This document shows, piece after piece, positions 42,640 to 45,129 of a stretch of DNA of 45,129 nt (its first letter is position 1; each line of letters opens with the position of its first letter). Position numbers and translations under genes: made by a program. Source of the stretch: an uncultured Hungatella sp. (GTDB taxonomy: Bacteria > Bacillota > Clostridia > Lachnospirales > Lachnospiraceae); contig CAJUEJ010000024.1 in NCBI GenBank assembly GCA_910585435.1, forward strand, positions 22,243 through 67,371. The letters run 5' to 3'. The notes beneath the pieces were generated by a model that worked only from the letters and a program-made list of their open reading frames with translations, was not told where the DNA came from and ran no database searches.

Positions 42640-44114
42640 TCAAACCACCGCCTCCACGATCCTCTTATCGCCAAGGCTTATCTCATTCACACCAATTTTT
42701 TTCTTCTTATTGAAATTAAAGCTGAGCATATATCCTTTCTTCAGGTGATAATGGTCAAGATATTCCGTCAGTTGTTTCTCGCCCCGTTCGTTGTATTCCT
42801 TTCCGCGCCAGATTTTCATTTCCACAACAAACTGTTCGCCCTGGTAATCTACGACAACATCTGTCCTTCTGGCATCCCGGGTCCGGGCTTCAATGTAATA
42901 ATTTCCTATACCGTTTATGATCGGTTTTAGATAGAGCAGAAAAAATTTGCGTCATTGACAAATTGATTCCTGTTTCCCTGAGCCTCATCATATATGGCAT
43001 TCCTAAGCTCTTCCTCTGACAAAAAGAAATTATACAGCCGCATTTCAAAAATACGATTTGCCACCTGAACGCTTCCTTCTCTGTTTATAATATATCCAAA
43101 CATAGCTGCCAGGTTAATTACGTAGTTATCCGGATTAAATGTTATCCTTTTCCCTTGAAACAAAAGGGCATGCAGCATCTGTTTCAAATCCGGGTACTCG
43201 CTAAGCTGCCTTATCATGCTCTCAAACAGCGGCGCTTGCTGAGCCAGTATAAGCTTCACCGCCTCCAAAAGCCCCTCCTTTGTCCAGACATCTGCCAGAT
43301 TCTCAAATCCTTTCGTCCCATAAATATTTTCATCCATCAATTTGCACAGCGCGGAAACCAGATATGGATATCCTGAGGTGTATTTATAAATATCTCCTGA
43401 GATTTCATCCACCTTCATCCCGGTCCTGTAATCCGCCTCGTATTCCTTCAGCATCATACCAATCTGTTCCGCCGAAAAGTTCATGTCAAGATCAAAATTT
43501 GCAGCGATATTCCATGGGCTGTTATACTTGTGCTGCGCATCCAGACGTATTTTCATCTTCAGATTTTTAATATCATGCACTCCGGCAAGGATTACCGAGT
43601 GAAAAGCCGGAACATTTTTTCTATTCAGATAATACTGCCGAAGAAAGGCCAGAAAGTCAAGAAACACCTGGTTATTTGATGCACTGTCCACTTCATCGAT
43701 AATCAAAACAACTGGCTTCTGCAAATCTTGGCATAACCTGCTTAGCCACCGAAACAGTTTCTCCATGGAAATTCCTTTTTCTTCCTTCAGAGAAACAAAA
43801 AAAGGAGAATTCTCCACGGAAGGCAGTAATTGTTCAAAATATTCTGCAAAAGACTGAGCAAAGGCATGTTCATCTGCAAAGCTTGCCGATCCTATCCCCT
43901 GAAAATCCATAGAAATCACAATATAGTCTTCTTTTAAATATTCAGCCAGACACTTAAGTGTCGTGGTTTTTCCATATTACCTGCCTCTGTTGATAACAAA
44001 ATATTTTCCTCTGTCTACAAAAAGCCGTTTTATCTTACTTAATCTGTCGTCCAGATTCACCATATAATGGATATCCGGGTCACATAACCCTTCCGTATTA
44101 AAATAACGCTCCAC
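42640..44114 (-). pseudogene. Broken AAA-ATPase/PD-(D/E)XK gene
   Basis: A relative of the intact gene at 34,748. It starts with GTG at 44114 (AAGGAG 11 bases upstream) and reads ERYFNTEGL...RGKYFVINRGR before a TAA at 43977-43979. That stop replaces the Gln of the Walker A RGRQYGKTTT by a single C-to-T change. The frame then continues intact through VVLIIDEVDSASNN and YTSGYPYLVSALCKL to about 42,945. There a deletion of roughly 30 codons plus a frameshift joins QFVNDA to FFLLYLKPIING. The remaining C-terminus (VVEMKIWRGKEYNERGE, SFNFNKKKKIGV) ends at 42640. With two lesions, including one in the ATP site, it is non-functional; the decay looks recent because most codons are preserved. Confidence 0.9.
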
Positions 44115-44144
44115 GCCTGTTTCATCTCCTTAACTATGCCTGAT

Positions 44145-44843
44145 TTACAGTGTCGTTTTATTGACCTCCATCTTGTCTACAATTCCCGCGGCTGTCACAC
44201 CCGGATGGGTTACCTGAATCCGGCATACGGTCTCCACAAAGTCCGGATCCAACCTTAAATCCCTGCTGATTCTGGTTATGGACTGCCCTTTTTCCATTCT
44301 CTTAAGAATATCGCTGACTGCTGACGGTAAATCAGACGGAACCGCTGATTTTTCAGAGATTTCCTTCCACCCCGCGGATCCCTCATGGGCAATATCAATC
44401 TTCTCCACCTGCCATGTCCCCTTATCCAGATGCAGAACCGCCATGGTAATCGGCTGTGTAAATCTTCTTTTTCCGCAGCTTCCCGGATTGAGCCACAGCC
44501 TTTTATCCCTCATCTCTTCCACATACCTGTGAGAATGCCCATAGATAACAATCTGGCTGTCGCCCAGATCTTTTGGCACGTCTTTTTTATTATGCACCAG
44601 AAAAAATTTCACGCCGGCTGCTGTGAATGTCAGGGTTTCCGGAATATCGGCTGCCCACTCTTTGTCATTATTCCCTCTGATTACATAAAACGGAGCATCT
44701 TTTTTCATACAGGATACGATCTGATCCATCGTTTTCTGACTGCTGATATCTCCGGCATGAATAACCATGTCACAGAGTGCAAGCTGTTCCATAACTTCCG
44801 GGCGCAGAAGGTTGTGGGTGTCTGATATGACTGCTGCTCTCAA
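44145..44843 (-). CDS. YfcE/MJ0936-type metallophosphodiesterase with C-terminal extension
   Basis: 232 residues. The first 155 form a small calcineurin-like metallophosphoesterase with all metal motifs: SDTHN (7-11), HAGDIS, IRGNND (GNND near 57), VHNKK and YGHSHR, plus LNPGS. Proteins of this type hydrolyse phosphodiesters; the physiological substrate is unknown. The final 75 residues are an added helical region (SDILKRMEKGQSITRISRDLRLDP is its core in outline, near 178-201) resembling a helix-turn-helix, not found in minimal YfcE proteins. The start is TTG at 44843 with AGGAGG 8 bases upstream; the nearer ATG is out of frame. It has its own promoter. Confidence 0.87.
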   Translation of the reverse strand: MRAAVISDTHNLLRPEVMEQLALCDMVIHAGDISSQKTMDQIVSCMKKDAPFYVIRGNNDKEWAADIPETLTFTAAGVKFFLVHNKKDVPKDLGDSQIVIYGHSHRYVEEMRDKRLWLNPGSCGKRRFTQPITMAVLHLDKGTWQVEKIDIAHEGSAGWKEISEKSAVPSDLPSAVSDILKRMEKGQSITRISRDLRLDPDFVETVCRIQVTHPGVTAAGIVDKMEVNKTTL

Positions 44844-44940
44844 CCGGCATTCCTCCTCTCTTCCTTGTGTAAATATCTTTCCTTATCAATTTTCCTGGCT
44901 GATGTACATATATTTTTGACTTCTGTCCTCTCATATCTCT

Positions 44941-44969
44941 ATCATACCGCATTTGTCTTGGAATAACAA
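44941..44969 (-). promoter_or_regulatory. Promoter of the phosphodiesterase gene
   Basis: Minus-strand TTGTTA (44969-44964) and TATGAT (44946-44941), 17-bp spacing. It would start transcription near 44,934, about 90 bases before the TTG start. Confidence 0.65.
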
Positions 44970-44994
44970 GGCATTCTCTGTGTGCATACATATC

Positions 44995-45019
44995 GGGCCC
45001 AGGCAAAACGCCTGGGCCC
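44995..45019 (-). terminator. Strong GC hairpin after the cell-wall-binding gene
   Basis: A perfect 10-bp stem, GGGCCCAGGC-AAAAC-GCCTGGGCCC, twelve bases after the stop of the partial gene on the minus strand. No U-run follows on either strand, so it may act as a barrier to exonucleases or a weak terminator. Confidence 0.55.
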
Positions 45020-45031
45020 AGAGTTACATCT

Positions 45032-45129
45032 CTATTTTTCAATCCATACACCGTCGGCATTCACTTCATATCCGTCCGGTGTTTTCTCATTGCGGAGCAT
45101 AGCGCCATATGGCTTGGATTTGCTTTTGG
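45032..45129 (-). CDS. Cell-wall-binding repeat protein, C-terminal end only
   Basis: The last 31 codons are in the window: SKPYGAML, then KTPDGYEVNADGVWIEK and a TAG stop at 45032-45034. The G-x-M-L ... TPDGY-x-V-x-x-D-G-x-W pattern is the typical closing repeat of choline-binding-like cell-wall-binding proteins of clostridia, which sit outside the cell on teichoic or similar polymers. The catalytic or adhesive part lies beyond the edge. The fragment is short, but the pattern is distinctive. Confidence 0.75.
   Translation of the reverse strand, partial: KSKSKPYGAMLRNEKTPDGYEVNADGVWIEK

Noticed and set aside
1..45129. tRNA, rRNA, riboswitch or CRISPR loci
   Set aside because: The spacers were read on both strands and no cloverleaf, rRNA segment, recognisable riboswitch core or spaced repeat array was found; a covariance-model search could still reveal a divergent RNA.

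Overview
The window looks like chromosome from an anaerobic Firmicute of the Lachnospiraceae / Clostridium cluster XIVa type. Reasons: a PPi-type phosphofructokinase, an M32 carboxypeptidase, AGGAGG-type ribosome sites, frequent TTG starts, two families of AAA-ATPase/PD-(D/E)XK proteins that are common in gut clostridia, and the C-terminus of a cell-wall-binding repeat protein at the right edge. This assignment is an inference; there is no rRNA or tRNA gene to anchor it. The first 43 bases are not biological: bases 11-43 match the Illumina Read 1 adapter exactly, so the left edge is an untrimmed contig end.

Left block (44-13,790), housekeeping: the 3' part of a BrkB/YihY membrane protein; PPi-dependent phosphofructokinase with its own extended -10 promoter and terminator; an M32 carboxypeptidase flanked by small intergenic repeats; a NUDIX hydrolase with a near-consensus promoter. 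Then a five-gene minus-strand operon: dGTPase, a TIM-barrel protein with a C-terminal Rossmann module, a second TIM-barrel protein, a small unknown protein, and a 1741-residue DUF5724/DUF4132-like protein whose start lies two bases after the stop of the small gene.

Central block (13,979-34,184), surface glycan island: an intact AAA-ATPase/PD-(D/E)XK gene and a decayed relative precede a run of 13 minus-strand genes from licD (34,184) to a four-domain methyltransferase/kinase-like/Rossmann/cytidylyltransferase protein (16,913). Between them lie a GT4 enzyme, a DUF115-type putative transferase, a CMP-nonulosonate synthetase fused to a PseG/SpsG-like domain, a NeuB/SpsE-type synthase, five GT2-type proteins, a DUF5672 protein and a Gtf3-like glycosyltransferase. 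From about 21.9 to 34 kb the DNA is clearly more AT-rich than both flanks, which suggests acquisition by transfer. The same roughly 100-residue Rossmann-like module occurs in ten proteins of the window, sometimes N-terminal, sometimes internal, sometimes C-terminal. This is the most striking architectural feature.

Right block (34,200-45,129): a 2.2-kb segment bounded by 37-bp imperfect inverted repeats holds a small unknown gene and a second type of AAA/PD-(D/E)XK ATPase. Next come a TagD-like cytidylyltransferase fused to a Gfo/Idh/MocA oxidoreductase and, directly upstream of it, a CDP-glycerol-glycerophosphotransferase-like protein with a propeller-like C-terminus. Together they look like a unit that makes a CDP-activated alcohol and polymerises or transfers it. 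Then follow a TnpB homologue that has lost all three RuvC acidic residues (a candidate nuclease-dead, RNA-guided DNA-binding protein), preceded by a pair of mirror-image palindromes; a broken copy of the second ATPase type; a YfcE-like phosphodiesterase; and the partial cell-wall-binding protein.

The glycan genes together suggest a polymer or protein glycan carrying a nonulosonic (sialic-like) acid plus CDP-alcohol-derived phosphodiester groups (LicD, two TagD-like domains, the glycerophosphotransferase-like protein). No flippase, Wzy polymerase, ABC exporter or priming transferase is present, so export is encoded elsewhere or the glycan is added to protein in the cytoplasm.
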